In this document: piece by piece, positions 44,159-54,015 of the stretch | How positions within the stretch are numbered: the stretch's first letter is position 1 | Layout: each line of letters opens with the position of its first letter | Origin: Haliscomenobacter sp033763495 | GTDB taxonomy: Bacteria; Bacteroidota; Bacteroidia; Chitinophagales; Saprospiraceae | Assembly (NCBI RefSeq): GCF_033763495.1 | Contig: NZ_JANRKL010000035.1 | Coordinates: forward strand, 1 to 64,000 | Reading direction: 5' to 3' | Length of the DNA stretch: 64,000 nt | The notes under the pieces: model-generated | What the model was told of the DNA's origin: nothing | What the model saw: only the letters and a program-made list of their open reading frames with translations | Database searches by the model: none | Translations under genes and position numbers: made by a program

Positions 44159-44189
44159 CGTGTGGGCAGCCACTGAGGCTGCCCACACG
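44159..44189. terminator. Hairpin between convergent TonB receptor and acyl-CoA dehydrogenase genes
   Basis: A perfect 13-bp stem CGTGTGGGCAGCC / GGCTGCCCACACG with a 5-base loop, 5 bases after the receptor stop codon. It has no T-run. It looks like the other palindromes that abut stop codons. Confidence 0.65.
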
Positions 44190-44210
44190 CCATAGCGTAA
44201 CCGCAAGGCC

Positions 44211-46016
44211 CTACACCAACATATCTGGGCGGGTATCTATGGTCACCCGTACCCTGCTGTTTAACCTGATTTTCATACCTACCATTTTCGGCAATTCATA
44301 CTCAAAAAAGAAGCTGAAGGCCTGCAATTTGCCTTCGTAGAAATTTTTGTCTGCCTCAGCTGGATTTTGTGCCAGCCCTTTTTCTGCAGCGACAGCCTGC
44401 TTCAACCACATCCAGGCGATGATCATGGTGCTGAAATACTCCAAGTACAAAGTGGCGTCAGCCAGGAAAACTTCAGGGCTTTCTGTGCTGGCCAATTGAA
44501 ACAGATTCAGGGTGGTTTCCTGCAAACCTGCCCCGGTTTTCATCAGCTGTTCAGCGTAAGGCTTCAACCTTGGGGTAGGTAGTGCTGCTTCGATGACACT
44601 CTGCATTTCTTTGCTCAACAACTGGAGCCCTTTGCCATTTTTCATGGTTAGTTTGCGACCCAAGAGGTCCATGCCGTGGATAGTCGTGGTCCCCTCGTAA
44701 ATGGCATTGACCCGGATATCCCGATAATGCTGCTCCAGAGGGAAATCGTCGGTGTAACCAGCGCCGCCCAACACCTGCATACCTTGGCTAACCGATTGAA
44801 CGCCCATCTCGGAAGGGTAGGATTTGGCAATGGGCGTCAACAATTCCAGCAGCAAATGGGCATTACTTGCTTCTTCACCCTGGGCACGGTGGGCAAGGTC
44901 ACCGTATAAGCTGCACTGTAAAAGTAGCGCAATGCTCCCTTCGGTAATGGCCTTTTGAAACAAGAGCATTCGGCGTACGTCTGCATGCTCAATGATCAGC
45001 ACTGGTGGCTGGCTGATGTCCTTGTTGGAAGGATGCCGGCCTTGGGGACGCTCATGAGCGTATTTCAAAGACGCGTAATAAGCTGCTGAAGCAGTGGCCG
45101 CAGCTACCATCCCGGTGCCGATGCGGGCTTCATTCATCATTTGAAACATGTAGCGCAATCCCTGGTTGGGCTGGCCTACTAGGTACCCCCGGCAATCATC
45201 TTGTTGTTCACCCAGCATCAAATGGGCTGCAACGTAGCCTTTTTGGCCCATTTTGCCATAAATACCTGCGGTGGTCACGTCATTGAAGACCAATTGCCCA
45301 TTTTCTGGTCGGTATTTGGGTACTACAAACAGGGAAATGCCCTTGGTACCCGCCGGAGCTCCCTTGATTCGGGCCAGAAGTAGGTGTACTACATTGTCCA
45401 CTGCGTTGTGATCGCCACCCGAAATGTAGATTTTTTGACCTTTGATTCTATAGTATTCACCATCGTTGACGGGTTCCGCACTTGAACTAAGGTCGGATAA
45501 GGAACTCCCCGCCTGAGGTTCTGTCATAGCCATGGTGCCTTGCCATTGGCCGCCGTAGAGTTGGGGAATATAAGCTTCGTTCAAAGCAGCTGAGCCAAAG
45601 GTGCGGATCAAGTTGGCTGCCCCAGTGGTCAAAAAAGCATTGCAGGCAATGTTGGCGTTTGCTGCATGGAAAATGAGCGTGGCTGCATTGAGTACGGTAT
45701 AAGGCATTTGTTGCCCGCCTGCATCAAAATCTTCGTGTGCATTGATCCAGCCACCTTCGGCCATGGCCTGAATAGCTGGCCTCATACAGGGATGAACGTG
45801 TACTACGCCGTCTTCGTAACGCGCTTTTTCCTTGTCCATCACGCGGTAAAAAGGGAAAAGGTATTGATCTCCAATTTGTTTGGCAGCATCAAGCGCCATG
45901 TCGATTGCTTCCCGATCGTACGCTTCAAAGTGTTCAATTTGTTGGAGTTGAGTGACATCTAGAACCTCGTAGAGCATGAAGCGGAGGTTGCGCGAACTGA
46001 TGTATTGTTCAAGCAT
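44211..46016 (-). CDS. Acyl-CoA dehydrogenase (long form with C-terminal extension)
   Basis: A 601-residue flavoenzyme of the DmdC/FadE5-like branch. FAD- and substrate-binding motifs are visible: AMTEPQAGSSLSDL (near 165), GDHNAVDNVVHLLLARI, GVQSVSQGMQVLGGAGYTDD and the C-terminal NAIYEGTTTIHGMDLLGRK. The extra C-terminal domain of about 130 residues is typical of this branch. Members oxidise acyl-CoA to trans-2-enoyl-CoA; branch length suggests medium/long or thio-substituted acyl groups. No ETF or other beta-oxidation genes are adjacent. Confidence 0.92.
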   Translation of the reverse strand: MLEQYISSRNLRFMLYEVLDVTQLQQIEHFEAYDREAIDMALDAAKQIGDQYLFPFYRVMDKEKARYEDGVVHVHPCMRPAIQAMAEGGWINAHEDFDAGGQQMPYTVLNAATLIFHAANANIACNAFLTTGAANLIRTFGSAALNEAYIPQLYGGQWQGTMAMTEPQAGSSLSDLSSSAEPVNDGEYYRIKGQKIYISGGDHNAVDNVVHLLLARIKGAPAGTKGISLFVVPKYRPENGQLVFNDVTTAGIYGKMGQKGYVAAHLMLGEQQDDCRGYLVGQPNQGLRYMFQMMNEARIGTGMVAAATASAAYYASLKYAHERPQGRHPSNKDISQPPVLIIEHADVRRMLLFQKAITEGSIALLLQCSLYGDLAHRAQGEEASNAHLLLELLTPIAKSYPSEMGVQSVSQGMQVLGGAGYTDDFPLEQHYRDIRVNAIYEGTTTIHGMDLLGRKLTMKNGKGLQLLSKEMQSVIEAALPTPRLKPYAEQLMKTGAGLQETTLNLFQLASTESPEVFLADATLYLEYFSTMIIAWMWLKQAVAAEKGLAQNPAEADKNFYEGKLQAFSFFFEYELPKMVGMKIRLNSRVRVTIDTRPDMLV

Positions 46017-46142
46017 GGTGCGATAATTTAAACCACAGCGAATTTTCGCTAACTCAGCGCAAGATATTGCACTTGAATTAAAATGCTTGAAAAATATTTT
46101 ACTCAGTTAAAAAAATCTCAATACTTTATTTCTATCAAAAAT

Positions 46143-48113
46143 TCACTTCACTAAATTGCAGATGCCCTCCGGCAAGGCCAACTCCCCAAAATGTACCCGG
46201 ATCCGCCCATTTTTGCTCATGGTATAAAATTTTCCAAAACCGAGAGAGTCCGCACTTAGTCGAATGCTTTGGAATTCCTGTAACTCGCGGCCGTACTGGA
46301 TCTTGAAGTCGTAACGCTCACCCAGGCGCAAGGGCAAATTGGCCAATAGGGTGCCCGCACTGATGTCACCGAGTTTTTTATAGGGCATCTCCATACCTGA
46401 ATTGCAAGCGCTTCGATAAAAAATAGGAAGAGTAGGGCGGATAGCAGGCTGGTAACTGCCCCCGCAGGATGCATTGATGCTCAGGTCAACACTCGATAAA
46501 ACACTGGCATTACTGGGACGTACTCGCAACAAAGCTCCCTGGTTCAATACCTCACAAACTGGGAAATTGCGGGTGCTGCTGCGCAACTGACAACCCTCCT
46601 CGTAATAAAAAATAAACTGGGCCTGAGTGCCATAAAAACCTCCCGGTGTGAACAGCGGATTACGTGGATAAGCGACCTGTAAATTGTTGATGCCTTTGTT
46701 CAAACGCATAAACCGATACCCGCTGCTGCTACCAATTTGGTAGTACAACCAACCTTCTGTCGCTTCATCAGCATTGACCGAAATGGGAATATTGTTTTTT
46801 TCCTGAAAACTGTATTCCGAGCAAATGGGCAAGGGCTGAATGACAAATACACTTACCTGAGGTTGGAAGTTAACATTGTCAAAAACCGTACTGTCTTGGC
46901 GCAGGAAAAAATCTCGTGTTTGTTCACGCACCTTGCGCACCAGAGCGTCCATGTCAAAACCTTGCCCCGAACGGCAACTGGGAAACACCTGCATAAAATT
47001 CAACTGAGCTTTGCTGGTGTAGTGGTACCGAACAGGTGTGGTGCCCCGGTAATACACACCTTCCAGGGTGTCAGGCATGTCGCCTTGGACCTGAATAAAA
47101 ACCTGGCAAAGCTCCGATATATTTTCTTCCGGCCATAGTTCCATAAAACCAAATGCCCAACGACCAGTAGAGGCCGTAGGCATGTTGGCTTCCAGTTTGC
47201 CATTGCGGTTGCTGACCGTAGCGAAGGATTTGGCTTGCCAGATTCCTTCATCCGGGTTTTGCCAAAAGGCTGGGATCAAATCACCCGTTTTTATTTTAGC
47301 CTTGGTCAATGGATTGTATAAATCGGCGTTAATGGGAATACTGATTTGAGCGGGGAAACTCAAATGATCCGCCGACTCAGTCCCGGATTTTACCTGAAAA
47401 TCAATCAAACTGACCGGATTGAGGTTCAACTTACCAATACTGCCGTCCGCTTTGCGGAATGGTGCCCGAATCAAAGTTGACTCCAGGTAGTTTTTATTCG
47501 CTGGAGTACCCGGCATTACCATCAATTTGAGGTCCAGATTGCCCGTAATGCTGGACTGACCCTCCCGAAATTCAACATAAGGGTCGATGCGGAGGCTGGC
47601 TTGAAGATTGGCTGTGCTCAAAGTAAGGCTGGCGGCCCGTTCTGAGGATAAGGTTTTATTCAATACATCTATATGGGTCGAAGCACGCATAGGACGCATC
47701 CACACGGTTGCCAATTGACCGAGTGTATCATTGAGCAGGTATTCCTCCTCTACCATAAAATAACCTGATCCCTGAAAGCGGAAACGCACTTTGCGGGGGG
47801 CGCTTTCGCTGGGAGCTTCCCGTTTTAGGGTGCCTAAAGTCAGGAGGCCACCTTGGATCTGCAGGTTTTTGCCTCCGCTGTTGTTGTACAATTTCGAAAA
47901 GTCGCTACTGATCAACTCCAGATTGACGCCCTCTGCGGGCGCACCAGTCAATTCATCCAAGACTTGCAGGGTCAAAGGTTGGTGCAATACTCCAGTACTG
48001 ACCTCGAACTGAAGGCCGTCCAGCGCATTTTCTTTGAGCTGATCCAGCGCCTTTTCACAAGCGCTGCAGCACAATAAGCTAGCCAATAAGAAATAAAGTT
48101 TGCCGTATTTCAT
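46143..48113 (-). CDS. Large lipoprotein of unknown function
   Basis: A 656-residue protein with a lipoprotein signal (FLLASLLCCSACEK), which fixes the start at 48113. It begins with a carboxypeptidase-regulatory-like beta domain (QFEVSTGVLHQPLTLQVLDE), and the rest is strand-rich. It is translated from a unit with the preceding exported protein: its ATG lies 17 bases after the stop of the gene at 48131. The family was not recognised. Confidence 0.78.
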   Translation of the reverse strand: MKYGKLYFLLASLLCCSACEKALDQLKENALDGLQFEVSTGVLHQPLTLQVLDELTGAPAEGVNLELISSDFSKLYNNSGGKNLQIQGGLLTLGTLKREAPSESAPRKVRFRFQGSGYFMVEEEYLLNDTLGQLATVWMRPMRASTHIDVLNKTLSSERAASLTLSTANLQASLRIDPYVEFREGQSSITGNLDLKLMVMPGTPANKNYLESTLIRAPFRKADGSIGKLNLNPVSLIDFQVKSGTESADHLSFPAQISIPINADLYNPLTKAKIKTGDLIPAFWQNPDEGIWQAKSFATVSNRNGKLEANMPTASTGRWAFGFMELWPEENISELCQVFIQVQGDMPDTLEGVYYRGTTPVRYHYTSKAQLNFMQVFPSCRSGQGFDMDALVRKVREQTRDFFLRQDSTVFDNVNFQPQVSVFVIQPLPICSEYSFQEKNNIPISVNADEATEGWLYYQIGSSSGYRFMRLNKGINNLQVAYPRNPLFTPGGFYGTQAQFIFYYEEGCQLRSSTRNFPVCEVLNQGALLRVRPSNASVLSSVDLSINASCGGSYQPAIRPTLPIFYRSACNSGMEMPYKKLGDISAGTLLANLPLRLGERYDFKIQYGRELQEFQSIRLSADSLGFGKFYTMSKNGRIRVHFGELALPEGICNLVK

Positions 48114-48130
48114 GGGAGGGATGTTCTTTT

Positions 48131-48889
48131 TTATAAAAATCGCAAGCCAACGCGGAGGTTCAAAGCTGGCCAAATGCGCTTGTTTTGCAGGTTGTCCTGG
48201 AGCTGTTGGCGGTTGTTTTCATTCGTCTTTAACAAGCCAGTCGCCTGAAGGTCGGTACTGGGTTTGCCCCGAAAATAAGCTCCGGCATCCAGGCAAACAC
48301 TCAAACGCCTCCAGGGCACCATGCGGCCCAAACCAACTCCCAGGTAGGGGGATGCAAAACGACTATAACGCAAACTGGCATCAATCTGCCCCATTTCTTC
48401 TGCCGCAATTTTTATTTCATTGAATTGCACCGAGTCGCGCAATACAAAAGTTCCGGTAATGCGATTTCCTGGATGAACGGCTATACCTACCACAGCACGT
48501 ACCTGCTCATGCAGCACAGCATAATCAACCATGATTTCTACGGAATGCTGACGGATTTTTCCAGTAAACAGCCAGGTATTGTCGCTCAATCCGAAACTGC
48601 CCAGATCAAATTGTTGTTGGCCAAAACTGCCTTGTAAATAATTCAAACCTGCCCGTAAGTGCCAGGAGGGCCGCACCCGAAAGGCCATGTCTGCTCCGGC
48701 TCCTTTGGTGCCTAGGCTTGCACCCAGTGCGTACTGCCATTCGCGGAAGCGAATCAAGCCTTTTTTTACCGGAGCTTCATGCGCAAAAACAGGGGAGGTA
48801 CCACTCGACAAGAGCAGCAGCAGTACCAAAAATGGCAATTGTAAAATGGTGGAAAGTAGGGGCTTTCCGTACTTCAATCGGTTGTTCAT
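48131..48889 (-). CDS. Exported beta-barrel-like protein
   Basis: A 252-residue protein with a signal peptide (LPFLVLLLLLSSGTSPVFA, residues ~19-37). The mature part consists of amphipathic strands (GADMAFRVRPSWHLRAGLNY, RQHSVEIMVDYAVL, LRYSRFASPYLGVGLG) ending in Leu-Arg-Phe-Leu, consistent with an outer-membrane barrel. It is the first gene of a probable two-gene unit with the large lipoprotein. The family was not recognised. Confidence 0.75.
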   Translation of the reverse strand: MNNRLKYGKPLLSTILQLPFLVLLLLLSSGTSPVFAHEAPVKKGLIRFREWQYALGASLGTKGAGADMAFRVRPSWHLRAGLNYLQGSFGQQQFDLGSFGLSDNTWLFTGKIRQHSVEIMVDYAVLHEQVRAVVGIAVHPGNRITGTFVLRDSVQFNEIKIAAEEMGQIDASLRYSRFASPYLGVGLGRMVPWRRLSVCLDAGAYFRGKPSTDLQATGLLKTNENNRQQLQDNLQNKRIWPALNLRVGLRFL

Positions 48890-49047
48890 GGGACAATGAA
48901 TTATGATTTTCCAGGTCGTTCAACACGCCGGAATCTGTAGAATCCAGTAAAATAAATGGAATGATATGTAGATGATTGCCCCTAAAATTAAAGATTGTCC
49001 AAAAATAGTAATATTTCTTGGAAAGGAGGTAGTGGGTGGGAAAAAAA

Positions 49048-49135
49048 GTTGAGAAGGTTGAGTCTACCGCAGCCACCCGGTCACTGAGCGTAGTCGAAGT
49101 GACCGGGTGGCTGCGGTAGACTCAACCTTCTCAAC
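49048..49135. repeat. Palindromic element C3 (family C arms, CTGAGCG core)
   Basis: Perfect 38-base arms (outer GTTGAGAAGGTTGAG, then TCTACCGCAGCCACCCGG) enclose a 12-base centre. Outer arms resemble C1/C2, but the centre is CACTGAGCGTAGTCGAAGTG, close to the core of element D. It ends nine bases before the stop codon of the copper ATPase gene. Confidence 0.9.
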
Positions 49136-49144
49136 CTCCTTTAA

Positions 49145-51592
49145 CTATTTTTTCAAAACTCTCGCCGCCAACCAATTGCTCGCAATCGTCCCAAAAATAA
49201 CGATGGTAATCGAGCTCAAAGGCATCAAAATAGCGGCAACCACAGGGGATAATGCACCCTGCACCGCAAAGCTCAATCCAACGATATTGTACAACAAAGC
49301 GAGACTATATGCGCCAAATACCAAAACCACACTTTTGCGGGCGTAATGAATAAATGCGGGCAAACGGTGAAAACGATCGGCACTCAGAATGGCGTCTGAA
49401 GCAGGGGTGAAATTGGCGGTATCCTCGGTGACCGCGATCCCTGCATCCGCCTGGCGGAGCGCCCCCGCGTCGTTGAGTCCGTCGCCCAGCATAAGCACCC
49501 GATGGCCTTCATTTTGGAGTTCTTGAATGAATTGAAGTTTGTCCTTGGGGCTTTGGCGGAAATGCATGTTACCGCGTTCTTTAAAAATGGGTGCCAAAAG
49601 TTCAGCCTCCCGGTCATTGTCGCCACTCAAGAGGTAGACTTCGCCCAAACTTTGGAAATATTGTAAGGTTTCAAGGGCTTGAGGCCGCAAAAAGTGCTCC
49701 AATACGAAGTATCCCTTTATTTCATTGTTGATTTGAACATAAACACCTTCGCCGTCCATATTTGGATTAAGGAGTATTTGATCCATAAATTTTCGAGAAC
49801 CCAGTTTGATGTTACGGTGTCCAACCGAAGCCTCAACACCTTTTCCAACTGTTTCCTCAAAATTAAGAATTGGATAATCCATCGCTTCATCAATTTCTTT
49901 GGACAACTCAGCGTGGATGAGTTTACTGGCTGGGTGATTGCTCTGACCGCTCAGCGCTACGATCAATTGTTTTTCTGTAGCAGTCAAGGGCTCTCCTACA
50001 AATTGTACGGTACTGGATTGCCCGGCGGTGATGGTTCCCGTTTTGTCCACCACAATGGTATCAATGCGGTAGAGCGCTTCGATGGCGTTGGTGTTTTTGA
50101 GGAAAAAATTGTAGCGCCCCAAAATGCGCAGGGCATTACCCAGTGTAAAAGGCACCGCCAACGCACCAGCACAAGGACAAGCCACGATCAACACCGCCGT
50201 AAAAGCATTGATGGCTATTACCATGTCGCGAGGCAGCCAATAGATCAAAGTGCCAAAGCCTACCAATAAAATGGCGGTGGTAAAATACCGGCTTACTTTG
50301 TTGGCCAATACACTGGCCTGACTTTCCTGTTTTTTGTTAAAAGCATCCTCGTTCCAGAGTTGGGTGAGGTAACTCTGACTGACTTTTTTGCTCAAACTCA
50401 ATTCAAGGACACCTCCCATTTGACGGCCCCCGGCGAATACTTTTTCGCCTGCGGGAATACGCACGGGTTCGGCTTCACCGGTCACAAAACTGTAGTCGAC
50501 GTTGGCTTCCCCGCGCAGGATGATGGCATCGGCGGGGATCAATTCTCCGTTGCGCACGTAGATGATGTCCCCAGTGTCCAGTTTGTCGAGGGCGACGGAT
50601 TGTTCTGTTTGGTCTACCTTTTTGCGGGCAGAGATGGGGAAATAAGATTTGTAGTCGCGCTCAAAAGAGATGTGGTGGTAAGTGCGCTGCTGAAACCATT
50701 TGCCAATCAACAAAAAGAAGATCAAACCCGCCAGGCTATCCATGTAACCCGCCCCGGTATGACTCAAAATTTCGTAGACACTGCGTAAAAAAAGCACGGC
50801 TGCACCTAAGGCCAAGGGCACATCGATGTTGAGTTGTGCCCGTTTTAAACTTTGATAGGCCGAGCGGAAATAATCCTGGGCGCTGAAAAAGATTACGGGC
50901 AGCGACAAGAGGATATTGAGCAAACCAAAATACTTAGCAAAACCAGACTCCGTTAATTGATTCAAGCCCAGGTATTCAGGAAAACTCAGCAGCATGATGT
51001 TGCCAAAAGCAAAGCCAGCTACACCGATCTTATAGGCAAAACTGCGGTTGATGACCGGACGGGATTTTTCGTCCAAACTGCCCAGGTTGATGGCAGGTGC
51101 ATAACCAATGCTGGCCAGAGTTTCGGCAATTTTGCGCAGACTGGTTTGTTCCTCTGAAAAAACCAGATGCAACTCCCGTTTTAAAAAGTTGACTTGTGAG
51201 GTGTGGATGCCATCGGTGAGTTTATACAGGTTTTCCAACAACCATATGCAGGAAGCACAATGGATTTGGGGCAAAAAGAGGGTAATCCGGGTCGTTTTGC
51301 CATCGCTGAACTGGACCAATCGTTTGAGTACTTCGGGATCCTCCAAAAAAGCGTATTCTTCCTTGCGTTTGCCGCGCAGACTGATACCCGCGGTTTCATC
51401 AATGCTATAGTATTGGCACAAGCCATTGGTGTTCAAAATCTCATACACAGTGCGACACCCCTCGCAACAAAAATTCTTTTCATCAAATGGAATCGGGGTG
51501 CTAGGCAATGGCTCGCTGCAATGGTAACATTGGGTGTGATTGTCTACACGTACTTTTCCGTTATTTGATCTTAGGGTGGTATTCGCCGTCAT
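49145..51592 (-). CDS. ccoI: Heavy-metal (Cu+) P1B-type ATPase, CcoI/FixI-like
   Basis: An 815-residue P-type ATPase. The N-terminal part has a Cys-rich metal-binding region (CYHC, CCEGCRTVYE) and an HMA-like CASC (residues ~100). Membrane helices follow. The metal site CPC occurs in CPCAGALAVPF (usually CPCALxLA), the phosphorylation site is DKTGTITAG, and the hinge is GDGLNDAGALRQADAGIAV. CcoI-type pumps load copper into cytochrome cbb3 oxidase. No ccoNOPQ, ccoS or ccoH gene is in the neighbouring sequence, so the oxidase cluster must lie elsewhere. Function as CcoI is by resemblance of the N-terminus. Confidence 0.92.
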   Translation of the reverse strand: MTANTTLRSNNGKVRVDNHTQCYHCSEPLPSTPIPFDEKNFCCEGCRTVYEILNTNGLCQYYSIDETAGISLRGKRKEEYAFLEDPEVLKRLVQFSDGKTTRITLFLPQIHCASCIWLLENLYKLTDGIHTSQVNFLKRELHLVFSEEQTSLRKIAETLASIGYAPAINLGSLDEKSRPVINRSFAYKIGVAGFAFGNIMLLSFPEYLGLNQLTESGFAKYFGLLNILLSLPVIFFSAQDYFRSAYQSLKRAQLNIDVPLALGAAVLFLRSVYEILSHTGAGYMDSLAGLIFFLLIGKWFQQRTYHHISFERDYKSYFPISARKKVDQTEQSVALDKLDTGDIIYVRNGELIPADAIILRGEANVDYSFVTGEAEPVRIPAGEKVFAGGRQMGGVLELSLSKKVSQSYLTQLWNEDAFNKKQESQASVLANKVSRYFTTAILLVGFGTLIYWLPRDMVIAINAFTAVLIVACPCAGALAVPFTLGNALRILGRYNFFLKNTNAIEALYRIDTIVVDKTGTITAGQSSTVQFVGEPLTATEKQLIVALSGQSNHPASKLIHAELSKEIDEAMDYPILNFEETVGKGVEASVGHRNIKLGSRKFMDQILLNPNMDGEGVYVQINNEIKGYFVLEHFLRPQALETLQYFQSLGEVYLLSGDNDREAELLAPIFKERGNMHFRQSPKDKLQFIQELQNEGHRVLMLGDGLNDAGALRQADAGIAVTEDTANFTPASDAILSADRFHRLPAFIHYARKSVVLVFGAYSLALLYNIVGLSFAVQGALSPVVAAILMPLSSITIVIFGTIASNWLAARVLKK

Positions 51593-51780
51593 GAATGACT
51601 GTTTTCAGATGATAAACTCCGTGTAAAAGTACCAGTGCCGAAAATAGAGGGGACTGATTTTTGTCACCCCTTAGAGATGATAAAATTGTGAAAAACTGCG
51701 GCGGACCATAGTGGATTTATCCTACTGTGAATTTTTTTTTACTACCTTCGAAGCTATTCATCACCTAACCTTTAAAACGT

Positions 51781-53049
51781 ATGAGTTCAAGCACTACGCA
51801 GAAAGCAGGCAATTACTTCACGTCAATGCTGATCATTGGGGTTCTGTTTTTCATCTTTGGTTTTGTCACCTGGCTCAATGGAACCTTGATTCCATTTCTC
51901 AAGCTAGCTTGTGAATTAAAGACGGATACCCAGGCCTTTTTTGTCACCTCGGCCTTTTACATGGCTTACTTTTTTCTGGCTATTCCTTCCTCCGGCATTT
52001 TGCAACGCACGGGGTTTAAAAACGGGATGGCGCTTGGACTCCTGGTCATGGCAGTGGGATCGCTGATTTTTATTCCTGCGGCTACTGCGCGTAACTTTGC
52101 CTTGTTTCTAACGGGCTTATTTGTGCAAGGAGCGGGTTTGTCGCTCCTACAAACTGCTTCCAATCCCTACATCAGCATCATTGGCCCTATTGAAAGTGCG
52201 GCGCAGCGCATCAGCTTTATGGGGATTTGTAACAAGATTGCCGGGGCACTTAGCCCACTGATTTTGGGTGCAATAGTTTTGAAAAACGCCTCGAAATTGG
52301 AAGCCGACGTAGTGGCCGCTACGGATCCCCTCCAAAAAGCCGCTTTGCTCGACGAATTGGCCCAACGGGTGATCATGCCCTATGCGGTCATGGCGGTGAT
52401 TCTGGTGCTTTTGGCGCTCTGGATCCGCAGATCGGCCTTGCCCGATATTGACATGGACAGCGAAGAAACGACCGATACCAAAAGCAGCAGCAAAAGTAGT
52501 GTATTCCAATACCCGCACTTGCTCCTTGGCGCACTCTGTATCTTCACTTATGTAGGCGCCGAAGTAATGGCTGGGGACGTGATTGGTACTTATGGCAAAA
52601 ACCTGGGTTTCTCTCTGGATCAGGCCAAATACTTTACCTCCTTCACCCTCATTTCGATGCTGATTGGCTATGTTATTGGTATCGTAGCCATTCCAAAATA
52701 CATTTCTCAGGAAAGTAGTTTGAAATACGCGGCTATTTTGGGGGTCATTTTTACCGTTGCTGCTTTTTTGACCAAGGGCCAAACTTCGGTAACCTTTATT
52801 GCCCTGCTGGGCTTAGCCAACGCACCGATGTGGCCAGCTATTTTCCCATTGGGCATCAATGGCCTGGGTAAGTTTACCAAAATTGGTTCGGCCATTATGA
52901 TCATGGGCATTGCCGGTGGAGCGATCATTCCTTTGATTTATGGGGAGTTGTCGAAGAGTATGGACTTCCAGTTGGCCTTTATGGTGACGATGGTTCCTTG
53001 TTACTTGTATGTGTTGTACTTCGCGATGCGGGGACATCGGGTGGGGTAG
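51781..53049 (+). CDS. FucP/GluP-type sugar:H+ symporter (MFS)
   Basis: A 422-residue MFS transporter of the FHS family with about 12 membrane helices. The family signature GFVTWLNGTLIPFLK lies in helix 1, and LLQTASNPYISIIGPIESAA matches the loop before helix 5. Substrates in this group include fucose, glucose, galactose, or N-acetylhexosamines. It stands alone; no sugar-utilisation gene is adjacent. Confidence 0.92.
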   Translation: MSSSTTQKAGNYFTSMLIIGVLFFIFGFVTWLNGTLIPFLKLACELKTDTQAFFVTSAFYMAYFFLAIPSSGILQRTGFKNGMALGLLVMAVGSLIFIPAATARNFALFLTGLFVQGAGLSLLQTASNPYISIIGPIESAAQRISFMGICNKIAGALSPLILGAIVLKNASKLEADVVAATDPLQKAALLDELAQRVIMPYAVMAVILVLLALWIRRSALPDIDMDSEETTDTKSSSKSSVFQYPHLLLGALCIFTYVGAEVMAGDVIGTYGKNLGFSLDQAKYFTSFTLISMLIGYVIGIVAIPKYISQESSLKYAAILGVIFTVAAFLTKGQTSVTFIALLGLANAPMWPAIFPLGINGLGKFTKIGSAIMIMGIAGGAIIPLIYGELSKSMDFQLAFMVTMVPCYLYVLYFAMRGHRVG

Positions 53050-53288
53050 GAGTACCTCAATGTTTCCTAAAGCGGCATTTTTTTATCATAGAGAAAAATA
53101 AAGAGGGCACAAGGGGCACAAAGTTAGGCGTTGACGGCGCTTTGCTTGGGTTCTTTGTGCCTTTTTACGTTTTTTTTAAATCGGTGTTTTATCAAAAAAG
53201 GTATTGTGAATTGAAACGAATACATGTTTCGAACCGTAAAAGATTTAGTTCAATACCTTGCTAGATGCCTAAAAGCAAAGCACTCACT
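53050..53288. other. Intergenic region with weak palindromes
   Basis: No gene is seen. A loose inverted repeat (AGGGCACAAGGGGCACAAAG with a CTTTGTGCC counterpart, about 53096-53170) resembles the element at 54219-54302. A 10-bp stem (AAGGTATTG / CAATACCTT, 53203-53260) flanks a small GAAAC / GTTTC hairpin. Confidence 0.45.
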
Positions 53289-53379
53289 ACATCTAACATC
53301 TTGTACCCCCCCGCTTTATCGGGGGGCTTAGGCGCAACCCACCTCTCACATCTAGCATCCTTCCAGAGCGCGCATCAAA
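53289..53379 (+). repeat. REP-like repeat F1
   Basis: It begins ACATCTAACATCTTGTA, holds a central GC hairpin (CCCCCCGCTTTATCGGGGGG), and ends CATCCTTCCAGAGCGCGCAT. Its ends match F2 and F3, while the centre differs but keeps a hairpin. It ends seven bases before the RAYT stop codon. Confidence 0.85.
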
Positions 53380-53385
53380 TCCAAA

Positions 53386-53823
53386 TTATCCAAGCACCCG
53401 AATGAATCCATACTTCTCTATAAAAACCCGACATTCCTCTTCAAATGTCTTTTTCCGGTGGTGCTCCTCCTGCTTTTTCAGGTAGTCTCGCACCGCCTCT
53501 ACATGCGATTGTGAAACCGAAACGGCATAATAATCATCAGCCCAATCAAAATCTGGTGTAAACAATCGCTGCTTAACCGCAAAAGTAGAGCTTTCTCCCT
53601 TTAGTAATTTCATGATCCGCGCAATGTTCTGATCACAGGCCATTGAAATGAGACAATGTACATGGTCGCTTGCACCGTTGACAAAGTCGAGGTAAATATC
53701 CTTTTCTTTGGCGTAGGATTTCATGTGTTTGAACAGGCTAGTCCGTCGGCTTTTGTTTTGCATGTAAGGAATGCGGCTTTTGGTACCCCATACACCGTGA
53801 ATCCAGATTCGTACTTGAGCCAT
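53386..53823 (-). CDS. REP-associated tyrosine transposase (RAYT, IS200-like Y1_Tnp)
   Basis: A 145-residue HUH/Y1 single-strand transposase. It begins MAQVRIWIHGVWGTKSR, has the metal-binding HVH at residues 54-56 (SDHVHCLIS), and the probable nucleophile Tyr114 in DYLKKQ, followed by EEHHRKKTF. Bacteroidota versions are often found next to paired repeats, and that is the case here. The start at 53823 is preferred to an upstream one at 53958, since it begins the conserved domain. Confidence 0.92.
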   Translation of the reverse strand: MAQVRIWIHGVWGTKSRIPYMQNKSRRTSLFKHMKSYAKEKDIYLDFVNGASDHVHCLISMACDQNIARIMKLLKGESSTFAVKQRLFTPDFDWADDYYAVSVSQSHVEAVRDYLKKQEEHHRKKTFEEECRVFIEKYGFIRVLG

Positions 53824-54015
53824 TTCGATTGAGTTTAAAGTAGTACCATTAAAAGGTGGCAATACCGTTTGAAAACAATATCCATCGAAAGGTCGTGAAA
53901 GCACAAGCTGCCAAGTACATTTGGCTAGTTTAGAGCTGAATAGTTGTAAGGCAGGCATTTGAATGAACCAAAAATAAGTGTTTTTTCTTTGGGGTTCAAA
54001 TAGAGTTGAAGTTTT

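Noticed and set aside
53096..53170. Palindrome near the FucP-type gene as a full repeat element
   Set aside because: Pairing of the arms is too weak to call it more than a loose relative of element G.
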